Of a stretch of 64,000 nucleotides of DNA, positions 52,151-60,888 are shown one piece after another. This DNA is from Pedobacter sp. B4-66 (GTDB lineage Bacteria; Bacteroidota; Bacteroidia; Sphingobacteriales; Sphingobacteriaceae). The position numbers were made by a program, and so were the translations under genes. The notes under the pieces were generated by a model, which was given only the letters and a program-made list of their open reading frames with translations, made no database searches and had not been told where the DNA came from. The stretch's first letter is position 1, and each line of letters opens with the position of its first letter. The DNA is taken from contig NZ_JAFVME010000010.1 of assembly GCF_018492665.1 (NCBI RefSeq), positions 186,001 to 250,000 of the forward strand, in the 5' to 3' direction.

Positions 52151-52332
52151 AAGAGCAATCCGAAAAGCAGAAATACAGCAAGTCTCCATTGTACGGGTAT
52201 CGTAAGCCGGAGGGTGAAGAAACTAATGGTCCATTGTGGTGTAGATGCACAAATCCTACCCTAACATCCAATCATGGTATTGGACCAAGTGCAGCATATT
52301 GTTTGCGTTGTGGGTGTAATTGGTATCATTGA
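52147..52332 (+). CDS. 61-residue putative zinc protein
   Basis: Cys-rich second half: WCRCTNPT and YCLRCGCNWYH give five Cys and one terminal His, a plausible zinc ribbon. The first half is basic and polar. It starts in an ATGA overlap and closes the plus-strand early operon before a terminator. No function known. Confidence 0.6.
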   Translation: MKEQSEKQKYSKSPLYGYRKPEGEETNGPLWCRCTNPTLTSNHGIGPSAAYCLRCGCNWYH

Positions 52333-52340
52333 TAGAATAA

Positions 52341-52375
52341 AGGCTCTATAAAATCATATTATAGAGCCTCTCTTC
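52341..52375. terminator. Bidirectional terminator ending the early operon
   Basis: Perfect 11-bp arms AGGCTCTATAA (52341-52351) and TTATAGAGCCT (52359-52369) with a 7-nt loop, between convergent genes. The T-rich tail on the plus side is imperfect. Confidence 0.7.
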
Positions 52376-52378
52376 TAT

Positions 52379-52771
52379 TTATTTCTTTGCCTGAATATCT
52401 TTATAGCTTTTCACTTGTATACCTGTGATCTTAATCAGTGTTACTGAATCCTCATCATTGTTCCAAACATTAGCATCAGATCCCCAATAGAAAAAATGTT
52501 TTCCAACATTACCATTTTTAGGGGGCTCGTAAGTGTAAGTCTTTCCTCCTGAATGTTTTTTAGTGTACAGGATAACTTTTTCTCCTCGTTTAACCTGTTG
52601 ATTGGGAAACCAAAAAATGTGTCTAAAGATGTTTGTTAGCTCATCAGAGGCTTCGTCATACGTAGAATCCATAGCAGCATATTCACCTATATCAGCATCA
52701 GAATTTGCCAACAGTACTAATCGCTCATCTTCACCGTCTGAACGGTATAATCTCGAAATTTCAAAATCCAT
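52379..52771 (-). CDS. Isolated minus-strand phage gene, possible moron
   Basis: 130 residues. FEISRLYRSDGEDERLVLLA, HIFWFPNQQVKRGEKVILYT, GKHFFYWGSDANVWNNDEDS and VTLIKITGI suggest a compact beta-rich domain. It stands alone on the opposite strand between the early and packaging operons, with a terminator behind it and 109 bp of promoter space ahead, which is typical of a cargo gene expressed in the lysogen. No family recognised. Confidence 0.65.
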   Translation of the reverse strand: MDFEISRLYRSDGEDERLVLLANSDADIGEYAAMDSTYDEASDELTNIFRHIFWFPNQQVKRGEKVILYTKKHSGGKTYTYEPPKNGNVGKHFFYWGSDANVWNNDEDSVTLIKITGIQVKSYKDIQAKK

Positions 52772-52880
52772 AATTTAAGTTTGTTAATTCACTTCCAATA
52801 TAAATGATTTCAGCTAAATTTTTGAGTTATACGCAAAAAATTACATCATCAACTTAGCATTATAGAATCAACTGCATCTA

Positions 52881-53570
52881 TTGGATACACCATTACCTAA
52901 TTTTGTTTATATAACAGATCTGGTAATGAATTTTAAAACCAAACTAATTCCTACAGTAAACATTTGGCCTAATGATGGTCAGATATCTGGCATTCCTAAA
53001 AATCCAAGATTCATTCGTGATGAGCGGTTTGACGCACTTGTAAAATCAATCATTGATGATCCGGAAATGCTGCAACTAAGGGAATTATTAGTAGTTCCTT
53101 ATGCTGATGCATATGTTTCTATTGCTGGAAACATGAGGCTTAAGGCAATAATTCATGTCAAAGGACTTCCAGATGCCGACTTCATGGCCATTGTTGAACA
53201 GAAACAAGAGAATGAAAACTTTAATGAGTGGTTAAAAGCCATTACTGATTTCAGAACCGATAAAACAGTTCTCTGTAAAATCATCCCTATTGAAACCCCT
53301 ATTGAAAAGATCAAAGCCTACATCATTAAGGATAATATTGCTTTTGGTCAGGATGACTTTGATTTACTGGCAAATGAGTGGGATGAACAAGAGCTTACCG
53401 ATTGGGGAATGATCCTGCCTGACCTTACCCCTATCGAAGTTGATGAGCCGATCGACAAAGTATCTAAAGTCAGGTTAACGATCGAGTTTGACGAACTCGC
53501 AGAATACGACACTGTAAGAATTGAGATTGAAGATTTACTTACCAGATATCCTGGTGCTAAACTTAAGTAG
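52881..53570 (+). CDS. ParB-like N-terminal domain protein
   Basis: 229 residues. ParB/Srx-like N-terminal fold: PNDGQISGIPKNPRFIRDER, FDALVKSIIDDPEMLQLREL, and IAGNMRLKAIIHV in place of the GERR loop. It ends with LANEWDEQELTDWGMILPDL. Such proteins sit just before terminases in many phages of this phylum, sometimes fused to methyltransferases; this one has no such domain. The start may be 52881 or 52926 (MNFKTKLIP). Confidence 0.82.
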   Translation: MDTPLPNFVYITDLVMNFKTKLIPTVNIWPNDGQISGIPKNPRFIRDERFDALVKSIIDDPEMLQLRELLVVPYADAYVSIAGNMRLKAIIHVKGLPDADFMAIVEQKQENENFNEWLKAITDFRTDKTVLCKIIPIETPIEKIKAYIIKDNIAFGQDDFDLLANEWDEQELTDWGMILPDLTPIEVDEPIDKVSKVRLTIEFDELAEYDTVRIEIEDLLTRYPGAKLK

Positions 53571-54209
53571 ATGGGAAAGAACGATCCAAATCTTAAAGCA
53601 AAGCAGAAACGTGAGCATAGGCTCGTATTGGTAGCTGACTTACATAAACGTGGTTACTCATTTAGAGTGATCAGAGAAAGAGTACTTGAAGAGTTTCCGG
53701 CTATTATCACCTATTCACTGGCCACTGTTAAAAAAGATGTTGATTTCCTGCTGACCGAAGCACGCAAAGCCAGATTAGAAGATACTCAGATTGCTATTCA
53801 GTTGGAGCTGGAAAGAATCGATATGCAGCTTGTAGAGCTTTGGGAGGCATGGGATAAGTCTAAAAAGGACAATAAGCTTACTTCAAAAAAGCAATCCGGA
53901 ACAGCTGCAAAGGCTACACCGGTAAAGGTTGTTGATTCAAAAGGTGCGCTGAAAGATGAAGTTGATGATGCAAATACCGGTATCAAAACCACTTCAATAG
54001 AGCAAACAATCAAAGACAACATCAATTATGGTGATCCGAGGTATCAAGACCTGATCTACAAGCTTGGCATCGAGCGTAGGAAGATTCTTGGCCACTATGC
54101 TGCTGAGAAAAAAGAGATCACCGGTAAGGATGGCTCTCCAATATTCAATGGTTTTGATGCCTTTATGGCCCAATGTGAGGAATTAGCCAATAACGACAAT
54201 GACAACTAA
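53571..54209 (+). CDS. Candidate terminase small subunit
   Basis: 212 residues, immediately after the ParB-like stop and 5 nt before the large terminase. The N-terminal region (LVADLHKRGYSFRVIRERVL, ITYSLATVKKDVDFLLTEAR) looks like a helix-turn-helix. The middle is helical, and the end carries KEITGKDGSPIFNGFDAFMA. This fits small terminases that recognise the packaging site, but identification rests on position and HTH only. Confidence 0.65.
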   Translation: MGKNDPNLKAKQKREHRLVLVADLHKRGYSFRVIRERVLEEFPAIITYSLATVKKDVDFLLTEARKARLEDTQIAIQLELERIDMQLVELWEAWDKSKKDNKLTSKKQSGTAAKATPVKVVDSKGALKDEVDDANTGIKTTSIEQTIKDNINYGDPRYQDLIYKLGIERRKILGHYAAEKKEITGKDGSPIFNGFDAFMAQCEELANNDNDN

Positions 54210-54214
54210 ATATT

Positions 54215-55546
54215 TTGAAGCAGCTAAGCAAGAAACAATTAATAGCACTGGGCAAACTCCATTGGAATAGCCTTGTAAAGTTTGTTTTCTATGGCGGTGC
54301 AGCTGGAGGTGGTAAAAGTTGGTTAGGATGTTTTTGGTTAATGACAATGAGCTGGAGGTTTCCAGGTACAAGGTGGTTCATTGGTCGTGATAGTTTAAAA
54401 GATACGCGGGAATCCGTGTTAATCACATTCGGAAAGGTTGCCAAAGAGTATGGTTACACCGAATGGAAATATGCAGATAACGAGATTAAGTTTAATAACG
54501 GATCTGCGATTGTGTTCCTTGACTTATCGTTTTACCCTCAAAAAGACCCGATGTTCGAGCGTTTAGGCTCAAAGGAATATACTGGAGGCTGGATTGAAGA
54601 AGCTGGTGAGGTTCACTTTGCTGCTTTCGATACACTCAAATCTCGTGTTGGTAGGCACATGAATGCAGAATATGGTATTAAGCCTAAAATCCTGATCACC
54701 GCCAATCCAAAAAAGAATTGGTTATTCACAACCTTCTGGAAGCCATTCAAAAACAAGATGCTTGATCCTGCATATGCTTTCATCAGAGCATTGTACCAGG
54801 ATAACCCATTTCTATCACAGGATTACATTGAGAACATGGAGCAAATCACCGATAAGGTGAAGCGTGAAAGGCTTCTTAAAGGAAACTTTGATTATGATGA
54901 TAATCCAGCTGCTCTATGTGCTTATGATGACATCTTAGGAATGTTTGGCATCAACTCCGTTAAGCGTACAGGCAAAATGTATCTGACAGCAGATATAGCC
55001 AGGTATGGATCAGACAAGGCTGTTATTCTGGTTTGGGATGGTTTTGTAGTTATTGATCATATAATGTTCGAGAAATCATCTACAACCGATCTACAAACTG
55101 CTATAAACCACTTTATATACAAATACAACATCCCTAAAGACAGATGTATTGCTGATGATGATGGTGTCGGTGGTGGTGTAGTTGACAACTGTGAGATTTT
55201 GGGATTCGTTAACAACAGCAGCTCACTATTAAATCCTGAAACGAATCTCGAAGAAAACTATGCTAACCTTCAGACTCAATGCGGTTACAAGCTTGCTGAA
55301 ATGATTAATGCAAGAGAAATCCTGATTGATTTAGAACTAGATCCAGATACAAAGGATGAAGTAGTGATTGAGATTGAGCAGCTGCAAACATGGAAAGTTG
55401 ACGATGATAAGGTATTACGATTAAAGCCAAAGGCAGAAATAAAAAAAGATTTAGGCAAATCTCCAGACTGGAGGGATGCCCTATTGATGAGGATGTATTT
55501 CGTTTACAACGACACTGCACCACAAGAATTAGAAGATGTATTTTAA
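54215..55546 (+). CDS. Terminase large subunit
   Basis: 443 residues. ATPase: Walker A FYGGAAGGGKSWLGC (about 28), Walker B GGWIEEAGEVHFA (about 125), coupling motif LITANPKKNWL. RNase H-like nuclease: DIARYGSDKAVILVWDG (about 263), DDDGVGGGVVD (about 312), and DWRDALLMRMYF near the end. It powers DNA packaging and cuts concatemers. It is followed by the portal gene after 10 nt. Confidence 0.93.
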   Translation: MKQLSKKQLIALGKLHWNSLVKFVFYGGAAGGGKSWLGCFWLMTMSWRFPGTRWFIGRDSLKDTRESVLITFGKVAKEYGYTEWKYADNEIKFNNGSAIVFLDLSFYPQKDPMFERLGSKEYTGGWIEEAGEVHFAAFDTLKSRVGRHMNAEYGIKPKILITANPKKNWLFTTFWKPFKNKMLDPAYAFIRALYQDNPFLSQDYIENMEQITDKVKRERLLKGNFDYDDNPAALCAYDDILGMFGINSVKRTGKMYLTADIARYGSDKAVILVWDGFVVIDHIMFEKSSTTDLQTAINHFIYKYNIPKDRCIADDDGVGGGVVDNCEILGFVNNSSSLLNPETNLEENYANLQTQCGYKLAEMINAREILIDLELDPDTKDEVVIEIEQLQTWKVDDDKVLRLKPKAEIKKDLGKSPDWRDALLMRMYFVYNDTAPQELEDVF

Positions 55547-55556
55547 GTAACAAAGC

Positions 55557-56966
55557 ATGAAAATAAATGATATCTCACCTGGTGCCAAAGTATCAGACCT
55601 GATTAAGATCTTAAAGAATAGGGCCACTCCTAACCCTGATATTAAAAAGCTAAAGAAACAATTGGATCCTAAACAACATGATATCCATGATCACGCTATA
55701 AGGCCTGATAAACCAATCAAGACTGATAAGGGTCCTGATTCGGTAAAGGTTGCCAGGGTGTCTTTAGCCCTTCAAAAAAAGATAATTGGTTTAGGTGCTG
55801 CCTTCGCTTTTGGTAATCCTGTAAAGCTTAATGCAGAAATCGAACAAAATAGAGAAGATCTTAAAAGTTTGCTGTTGGCACTCAAAAAAGTACTTAAAAG
55901 AAACAAAACACTTTCTCTTGACAGAACGATATATAAAACCATTTCATCTTATAAGGAAGTGGCAGAATACTGGTATTTAGTTCCAGTTGATACTAAGTTT
56001 ATGGGGTATGGATTCGCCTCAAAATATAAGCTTCGAGTAACACTATTTAACCCTAAAGATGGCACCAAGCTATATCCTATTTGGGATAGTACTGGTGATT
56101 TTGTTCATTTCAGCAGGGAGTTCCAAAGAAACGACATTGATGGAAAGCCAGTTGAGTATTTTGAAACATTTACCGATGAGGAGCGAGTTCTTTGGAAGAA
56201 GAGTAATACTGACCAGGATTGGGTACAAGAGAGCAAAAGCATTTTCAAGTACAAGAAAATGCCTATTGTATATGGTAGCCAGGAGGAAGTTGAATATTAT
56301 GATGTCGAAGATCTGATTAGTGAAATAGAAACACTGCTTTCAAATTTCGATGACACAATTGCCTATCATGCATGGCCAAAGATCTTCGTTAACGGTAAAG
56401 TTGTTGGTTTCGCTAAGAAAGGTGAAACTGGTGGTATTATCGAAGGTGCCCCAAATACAGAAGCAAAATATTTAAGCTGGGATCATGCCCCTGAATCAGT
56501 AAAACTATCGCTGGAAACCAAGCTTAGAATGATCAACACACTTACCAGCACTCCAGATGTCTCCATTGAATCTATGAAGTCTATTGGCGCTGAAAGTGGC
56601 TTTGCAAGAAAGATGCTCTTCATGGAACCACATTTAAAGGTCAGAGATAAAGAAGAAATATACATTCCATACATGGAAAGGCGATATAGCATCATTAAAA
56701 CGCTTCTTGGTGAAATGAATAACAAATTCAAGTCAATTATTGATGATTTGGATATTGATCCAGAATTAACGCCTTACATGATCGATGATGAGGAAGGTGC
56801 AATTAATCTTATGACCATTGCCACCGGTGGTAAACCTATAGTTTCTCAAAAAACAGCAATAAGACTTTCAGGACTAGTTGAAGATTCTGATGCTGAATTG
56901 ACTCAACTTAAAGCTGAAGATAAGGAATCCAAAACACTTGATGTTTATGGGCCTCCTGTTGAATAA
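55557..56966 (+). CDS. Portal protein (SPP1 gp6-like)
   Basis: 469 residues, typical size. Recognisable blocks: VARVSLALQKKIIGLGAAFA, YWYLVPVDTKFMGYGFASKY, EVEYYDVEDLISEIETLLSN and the region DVSIESMKSIGAESGFARKM. The portal forms the dodecameric ring through which DNA is packaged and ejected. Order after the terminase is standard. Confidence 0.88.
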   Translation: MKINDISPGAKVSDLIKILKNRATPNPDIKKLKKQLDPKQHDIHDHAIRPDKPIKTDKGPDSVKVARVSLALQKKIIGLGAAFAFGNPVKLNAEIEQNREDLKSLLLALKKVLKRNKTLSLDRTIYKTISSYKEVAEYWYLVPVDTKFMGYGFASKYKLRVTLFNPKDGTKLYPIWDSTGDFVHFSREFQRNDIDGKPVEYFETFTDEERVLWKKSNTDQDWVQESKSIFKYKKMPIVYGSQEEVEYYDVEDLISEIETLLSNFDDTIAYHAWPKIFVNGKVVGFAKKGETGGIIEGAPNTEAKYLSWDHAPESVKLSLETKLRMINTLTSTPDVSIESMKSIGAESGFARKMLFMEPHLKVRDKEEIYIPYMERRYSIIKTLLGEMNNKFKSIIDDLDIDPELTPYMIDDEEGAINLMTIATGGKPIVSQKTAIRLSGLVEDSDAELTQLKAEDKESKTLDVYGPPVE

Positions 56967-56981
56967 TTTAATCTTATAACC

Positions 56982-57125
56982 ATGGAAAAAACAGTGCATT
57001 ATGCAGGTATACCCTGCATCACGGGTAACAAAAAGGCACCTGAAGTTCTATCGTATACTTACACGGTAAAGTCAGTAACATGCAAGGCATGCCTTAAAAA
57101 GCTTCAATCACCACCAAAACAGTAA
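56982..57125 (+). CDS. 47-residue phage protein with CxxC motif
   Basis: Short ORF between portal and MuF genes, 15 nt after the portal stop. The Cys of IPCITGN and CKACLKK may bind zinc. Spacing and frame support a real gene: the next gene starts 14 nt later. No function known. Confidence 0.6.
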   Translation: MEKTVHYAGIPCITGNKKAPEVLSYTYTVKSVTCKACLKKLQSPPKQ

Positions 57126-57139
57126 GAATCATCCCTTAG

Positions 57140-58897
57140 ATGGCTAAACGCAAATTCAAGAACATTAATTCAAGTGCTTATGAAAAGGCCCACTTTGACC
57201 GTATTGAAAAATATGCTTCCAAAGTGGACTTTATTTATAATTGGGCTGCTGATGAGTTTGCGAAAATAGCCTCAACGCTTAAAAATGTTGATCAGGAAAA
57301 GTTGTTTTCTTTTTCTGATTACCCGCAAACAAATGATAGGGTAAACAATCTACTCAAACAGGTTTATTCAAACCTTAACCTGGTCATCAAAACCGGAAGT
57401 GAAACAGAATGGCTGGAAGCTGCTAAAAAAAACGATGATTTAGTCAATACCATTTTCAAGAGTAGTAAGCTTACAAAAAAGCAGCTTAACAAATACAATG
57501 ATCATAACTTAGAAGCACTAAAGGCATTTCAAGATCGTAAATCTGATGGCATGACCCTATCAAATAGGGTTTGGAATTACACACAGTCTTTGAAGTCAGA
57601 AATGGAGCTGTCTCTTGATTTAGGCCTTGGTGAAGGTAAGCCAGCCACAGTGTTGAGTCAAATGCTTAGAGCTAACCTAAAAGAGCCAGAAAAGCTATTC
57701 AGAAGAATAAGAGACAAGCATGGCAATTTAGTTCTATCACAAGCTGCAGATAGATTTAATCCTGGTCAAGGTGTTTACAGATCATCCTACAAAAACGCAA
57801 TGCGTTTGACAAGGACCGAAACCAACATGGCATATAAGGCCAGTGATCATATGCGCTGGAATCAGATGGACTTTGTTGTTGGTATCGAAGTAAAGCTATC
57901 CAATAACCCTAACCATTGCCCTACTTGTGTCACGCTTGCCGGTAGATATCCAAAGGAGTTCAAATTTGTTGGGTGGCACCCACAATGCCGGTGCTTTATG
58001 ATATCGATCCTTAAAACAGATGAGGAAATTGATGCTGATGATATCAGGATATTGCAAGGCAAAGAGCCTTTGCCTGATTCAGTCAATAAGGTGACCGCTA
58101 TGCCACCTAATTTCAATAAGTGGATCAATGACAACAAAGATAGAGCTGAACGCGCTAAATCAACGCCATACTTCATCAGAGACAACTTTAAAAACGGCAA
58201 GATAGCTGAAGGTTTAAAATTCGACACCACAAAACCAATTATTAAGAAAGCAGATGTTAAGCCTATTGTTCCGGAAAAGGTAAATTATGCTCCTGCTAAC
58301 ATTGAATTTTATGAGAATAAGCTTGGTGTTAAAGTGGATAAAAACCTATTTGATTTACTAAACAGATCTACTCCTTTAAAAAATGAGATTGGCGGTGCAT
58401 ACTTCCATCCTGACAAAAACTATGTAAATATTCCATTCGATAAAAGAAGGCTGGATAGTAAATGGTATTCAGAGGCTGTAGTTTATCACGAGTATGGCCA
58501 TGCTATTGATTGGCAGCACAACATTAGAACCATGCCTGACATAAAAAATGTAATGGATAAGTACAGGAGTACATTCTCTAAAAGGAACAATGCACAATAC
58601 AAATCTATTGATAGCACATTGCAAGATTTAGGTTTTGATAGCTTTGTAAACAATGATTACGACAAAATGAATAAAGTTGGTGCTGCTCATGATACGCTTA
58701 TGGCTTTAAATAAGCGGTTCGGAATGGGACATTCAAAAGAATATTTTTCAAGGCCGGGTATGTCTGAAGCAGAATTCATTGCCCACATGTTTGAGAATAA
58801 ATTTGCAGGTAACGAGATCTTTAAACAAGTAATGCCAGATCTGTATGATGACATGATCAAAACACTTGATGCAATCATATCTAAAATAACGGAATAG
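57140..58897 (+). CDS. MuF-type head morphogenesis protein fused to a zinc-peptidase-like domain
   Basis: 585 residues. The N-terminal 300 are a phage head morphogenesis (Mu gpF/SPP1 gp7) protein: RTETNMAYKASDHMRWNQMD, then the cysteine/histidine motif NHCPTCVTLAG...WHPQCRC (about 256-284). After a linker, about 385-585 carries AVVYHEYGHAIDW with HEYGH at 450-454, a zincin signature, plus a downstream Glu (EAEFIAHMFE). Polymorphic C-terminal effector domains on MuF proteins are known from temperate phages. A protease delivered with phage DNA, or acting in head maturation, is an inference. It ends exactly where the minus-strand block begins. Confidence 0.85.
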   Translation: MAKRKFKNINSSAYEKAHFDRIEKYASKVDFIYNWAADEFAKIASTLKNVDQEKLFSFSDYPQTNDRVNNLLKQVYSNLNLVIKTGSETEWLEAAKKNDDLVNTIFKSSKLTKKQLNKYNDHNLEALKAFQDRKSDGMTLSNRVWNYTQSLKSEMELSLDLGLGEGKPATVLSQMLRANLKEPEKLFRRIRDKHGNLVLSQAADRFNPGQGVYRSSYKNAMRLTRTETNMAYKASDHMRWNQMDFVVGIEVKLSNNPNHCPTCVTLAGRYPKEFKFVGWHPQCRCFMISILKTDEEIDADDIRILQGKEPLPDSVNKVTAMPPNFNKWINDNKDRAERAKSTPYFIRDNFKNGKIAEGLKFDTTKPIIKKADVKPIVPEKVNYAPANIEFYENKLGVKVDKNLFDLLNRSTPLKNEIGGAYFHPDKNYVNIPFDKRRLDSKWYSEAVVYHEYGHAIDWQHNIRTMPDIKNVMDKYRSTFSKRNNAQYKSIDSTLQDLGFDSFVNNDYDKMNKVGAAHDTLMALNKRFGMGHSKEYFSRPGMSEAEFIAHMFENKFAGNEIFKQVMPDLYDDMIKTLDAIISKITE

Positions 58898-59098
58898 TTA
58901 TTTTATAACTATTATCGGTTCCGATGGCCCCACATCAGGAGAAATAGGATATTCAATTGCTAGCTTCTTACCTTCTGCTTCTGCCTTTTCAAGCAATTCA
59001 TAAATACGATCTGATTCTACATATAATGCAGTCATAACCACCCGTGAATAGTCGTCTTTCTTGTCTAGGTATTTCTTTAATAGCTCTTGTCCAGTCAT
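58898..59098 (-). CDS. Small accessory protein adjoining the MuF gene
   Basis: 66 residues from the ATG at 59098 (MTGQELLKKYLDKKDDYSRV); an earlier in-frame ATG at 59128 would overlap the upstream gene. The upstream stop is 2 bp from this start. The C-terminus is SPDVGPSEPIIVIK. Its stop touches the MuF stop on the other strand with no gap. It could be an immunity partner of the MuF effector, but it is on the opposite strand, unlike known cases. Function unknown. Confidence 0.55.
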   Translation of the reverse strand: MTGQELLKKYLDKKDDYSRVVMTALYVESDRIYELLEKAEAEGKKLAIEYPISPDVGPSEPIIVIK

Positions 59099-59099
59099 T

Positions 59100-59303
59100 T
59101 TATTGTTTATTTTTAATTGCCGATTCAATTTGTTCTATTTCATGCTTTGAAAACTTATTCAATAAGAATTCTCTATCAGTATTTGATAAGTCTACGTATC
59201 CGGCAAATATTCTATCAATATCAACTGAAAAAAGTTCTCTCTGACCTTTAACAGGTGTTATTATTATATCCTTATCCCCTAATTGCAATTGTATCTTATC
59301 CAT
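59100..59303 (-). CDS. Small accessory protein
   Basis: 67 residues. Beta-rich start (IQLQLGDKDIIITPVKGQRE) and helical end (KFSKHEIEQIESAIKNKQ). Its ATG shares a base with the stop of the next gene upstream (59303), so the two are coupled. No family recognised. Confidence 0.55.
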   Translation of the reverse strand: MDKIQLQLGDKDIIITPVKGQRELFSVDIDRIFAGYVDLSNTDREFLLNKFSKHEIEQIESAIKNKQ

Positions 59304-59728
59304 TATGCAAAACTCGGTTTCTTGTCCAGATAAAAAAGTCCACCTGGTGAGGTTAGTTTATCAATAACGGTCACGAAATCTGGGTACCTGATTACATGAT
59401 CACGGCTCATTGGTCTAACTTGGGACATTTCACAACCAAAATGATCAGCAAATGCCTTAAAAATAGGAATACCCATACTGGCCAATTGCATGATATCAGT
59501 TTCCAACAACAAACCCTGAACCTCAAAAGTCTTGAAAAGGTATTCAATTTGGTCTATTGGTGTGCCTGTACAATAATATATCATTTCAGCCTGAGTTAAT
59601 GGACGGTTACGCTCAAATTCGTTTTTAGCCATAGAATCAATTATATCTTTATACAACCTAAGAAATACTGTTTTACCATAAGAAACTCCTCCCAAAATTA
59701 TCCTTTGACTGTTTTTCATAACTGCCAT
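59303..59728 (-). CDS. Short protein with tape-measure-like motif
   Basis: 141 residues. The segment LASMGIPIFKAFADHFGC followed by RDHVIRYPDFVTVIDKLTSP and GGLFYLDKKPSFA matches the pattern GIPI-LA-G...v...v.ai..lt..GGlF seen in N-terminal domains of Bacteroidota phage tape-measure proteins. A full tape measure is over 700 residues, so this is either a stand-alone domain or a remnant. An N-terminal GGVSYGKT segment looks like a P-loop but lacks support. Confidence 0.55.
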   Translation of the reverse strand: MAVMKNSQRIILGGVSYGKTVFLRLYKDIIDSMAKNEFERNRPLTQAEMIYYCTGTPIDQIEYLFKTFEVQGLLLETDIMQLASMGIPIFKAFADHFGCEMSQVRPMSRDHVIRYPDFVTVIDKLTSPGGLFYLDKKPSFA

Positions 59729-60103
59729 TTAAATTTCACTTTTAATACTAACTATTTCAGACACACGTTCCCCGTTCCTCCTTATGTAAGTCCCAACACC
59801 TTCATGATAACACACGTCAAATCCAGCTTTTTTAAACTTAGATTTAGTTGGTTTTCCTTTTATAACACCATCAGAGATAGCCTTGTCATAAACAGCTTTA
59901 AATTGAACGTCTAATGCCTTGTAGAACTGATCAAGCTGATTCGAGGCCTCTTGATGCACTTCCTTAAGGAGCATTTCCATACCAGGATTATTAGGCGTTT
60001 TATTTATTTCACTTAATAATGTCCTATCCTTCTCTGAAAGGCTATTCATGGTTCCCATGCGATGTATTTCTCCAAATAATTGATTTTTCATATCGTTACT
60101 CAT
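59729..60103 (-). CDS. Accessory phage protein, unknown function
   Basis: 124 residues, mainly helical (LFGEIHRMGTMNSLSEKDRT, EASNQLDQFYKALDVQFKAV) with a basic C-terminal beta part (KAGFDVCYHEGVGTYIRRNG). It overlaps the upstream gene by 8 bp and directly abuts the tape-measure-like gene. Confidence 0.55.
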   Translation of the reverse strand: MSNDMKNQLFGEIHRMGTMNSLSEKDRTLLSEINKTPNNPGMEMLLKEVHQEASNQLDQFYKALDVQFKAVYDKAISDGVIKGKPTKSKFKKAGFDVCYHEGVGTYIRRNGERVSEIVSIKSEI

Positions 60104-60326
60104 TATTTGTTAATTCACCATGTCTGTATTTATAATGGGTTACATCCAGGTAGTAGATTGGGTTACTAATGTCATCATTCACGAATTGGTAACCTATTGG
60201 GGTCCTAAACCCAATATAAAATATTCCTTCACAATCAATAACATTCCCATCTTTCTGTAGTAAGACTAACTCTTCGCCTTCTTCAGGTGGGTTTCCATCA
60301 AGTAAGATCCACTCTTGCTCTTTCAT
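60096..60326 (-). CDS. DUF551-like small protein
   Basis: 76 residues. WILLDGNPPEEGEELVLLQK resembles the WISV..RLPEEGE.VLV signature of DUF551 proteins, common in phages and without known function. The middle has GIFYIGFRTPIGYQF. It overlaps the following gene by 8 bp. Confidence 0.6.
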   Translation of the reverse strand: MKEQEWILLDGNPPEEGEELVLLQKDGNVIDCEGIFYIGFRTPIGYQFVNDDISNPIYYLDVTHYKYRHGELTNNE

Positions 60327-60345
60327 TTAATTTTCTATTTAATAG

Positions 60346-60669
60346 TTAATACAACAAAGTAATATCAAAATAATGCTTAATGCCAATCGAAGACTTTGAT
60401 AAACTAAGCAGTGAATTGATATCAATTAATTTAATCACTTGTATTGAAGCATCTTCTATGCTATCCCCTCTAAGAAGAAAGTGTTTAATAGCCTGTAATA
60501 CTGGTAAGTCGCCCAAAAACCTTGATGGTAGTTGTGCTACTTTTTCTTTATGGTATTCTAATATTGCTGCAATATCATTTATATCAAAGCAAGGCAAAAC
60601 ACGTTTTATATCGGCAATAACCCCATCTATCTGTAAGTTATAATTTACGTTCATCATTTTGCTAATCAT
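60346..60669 (-). CDS. Accessory phage protein, unknown function
   Basis: 107 residues, helical, no motif recognised (INDIAAILEYHKEKVAQLPS). Either this ATG or a later in-frame one at 60654 (MNVNYNLQIDG) may be used; the first overlaps the upstream gene by 8 bp, as is usual in this block. Confidence 0.55.
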   Translation of the reverse strand: MISKMMNVNYNLQIDGVIADIKRVLPCFDINDIAAILEYHKEKVAQLPSRFLGDLPVLQAIKHFLLRGDSIEDASIQVIKLIDINSLLSLSKSSIGIKHYFDITLLY

Positions 60670-60886
60670 TATTTGATATTTCTGTTGCTACACTATCACT
60701 ATTTTTCAAACGTGATTTAATCTTTTCAAAAACCTCGGTATCAATTGGGCCCGCCTCTTCAATCCATATATGATTATGTTCTATGTAATCACCACGATCT
60801 ACCGAACTAGATTCTAGCTTTATGCCGAAACCTTCGTTAAGATCCATACCATTAAAAGTGATTTTACTACCTGATTCCATATTCAA
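60662..60886 (-). CDS. Accessory phage protein, unknown function
   Basis: 74 residues, acidic. SGSKITFNGMDLNEGFGIKL suggests a beta-hairpin start; the end is helical (FEKIKSRLKNSDSVA). It starts 2 bp from the stop of 60889-61050. Confidence 0.5.
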   Translation of the reverse strand: MNMESGSKITFNGMDLNEGFGIKLESSSVDRGDYIEHNHIWIEEAGPIDTEVFEKIKSRLKNSDSVATEISNND

Positions 60887-60888
60887 AT

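Noticed and set aside
57862..58230. 122-residue minus-strand ORF inside the MuF gene
   Set aside because: Antisense to the conserved MuF Cys/His motif; no start context and no neighbour.
58898..59303. Immunity genes for the MuF peptidase domain
   Set aside because: They are on the opposite strand and convergent, unlike known MuF effector-immunity pairs; position alone is not enough.
59681..59710. P-loop NTPase motif (GGVSYGKT) in the tape-measure-like protein
   Set aside because: The sequence lacks the strand-loop-helix context and a Walker B, so it is probably chance.
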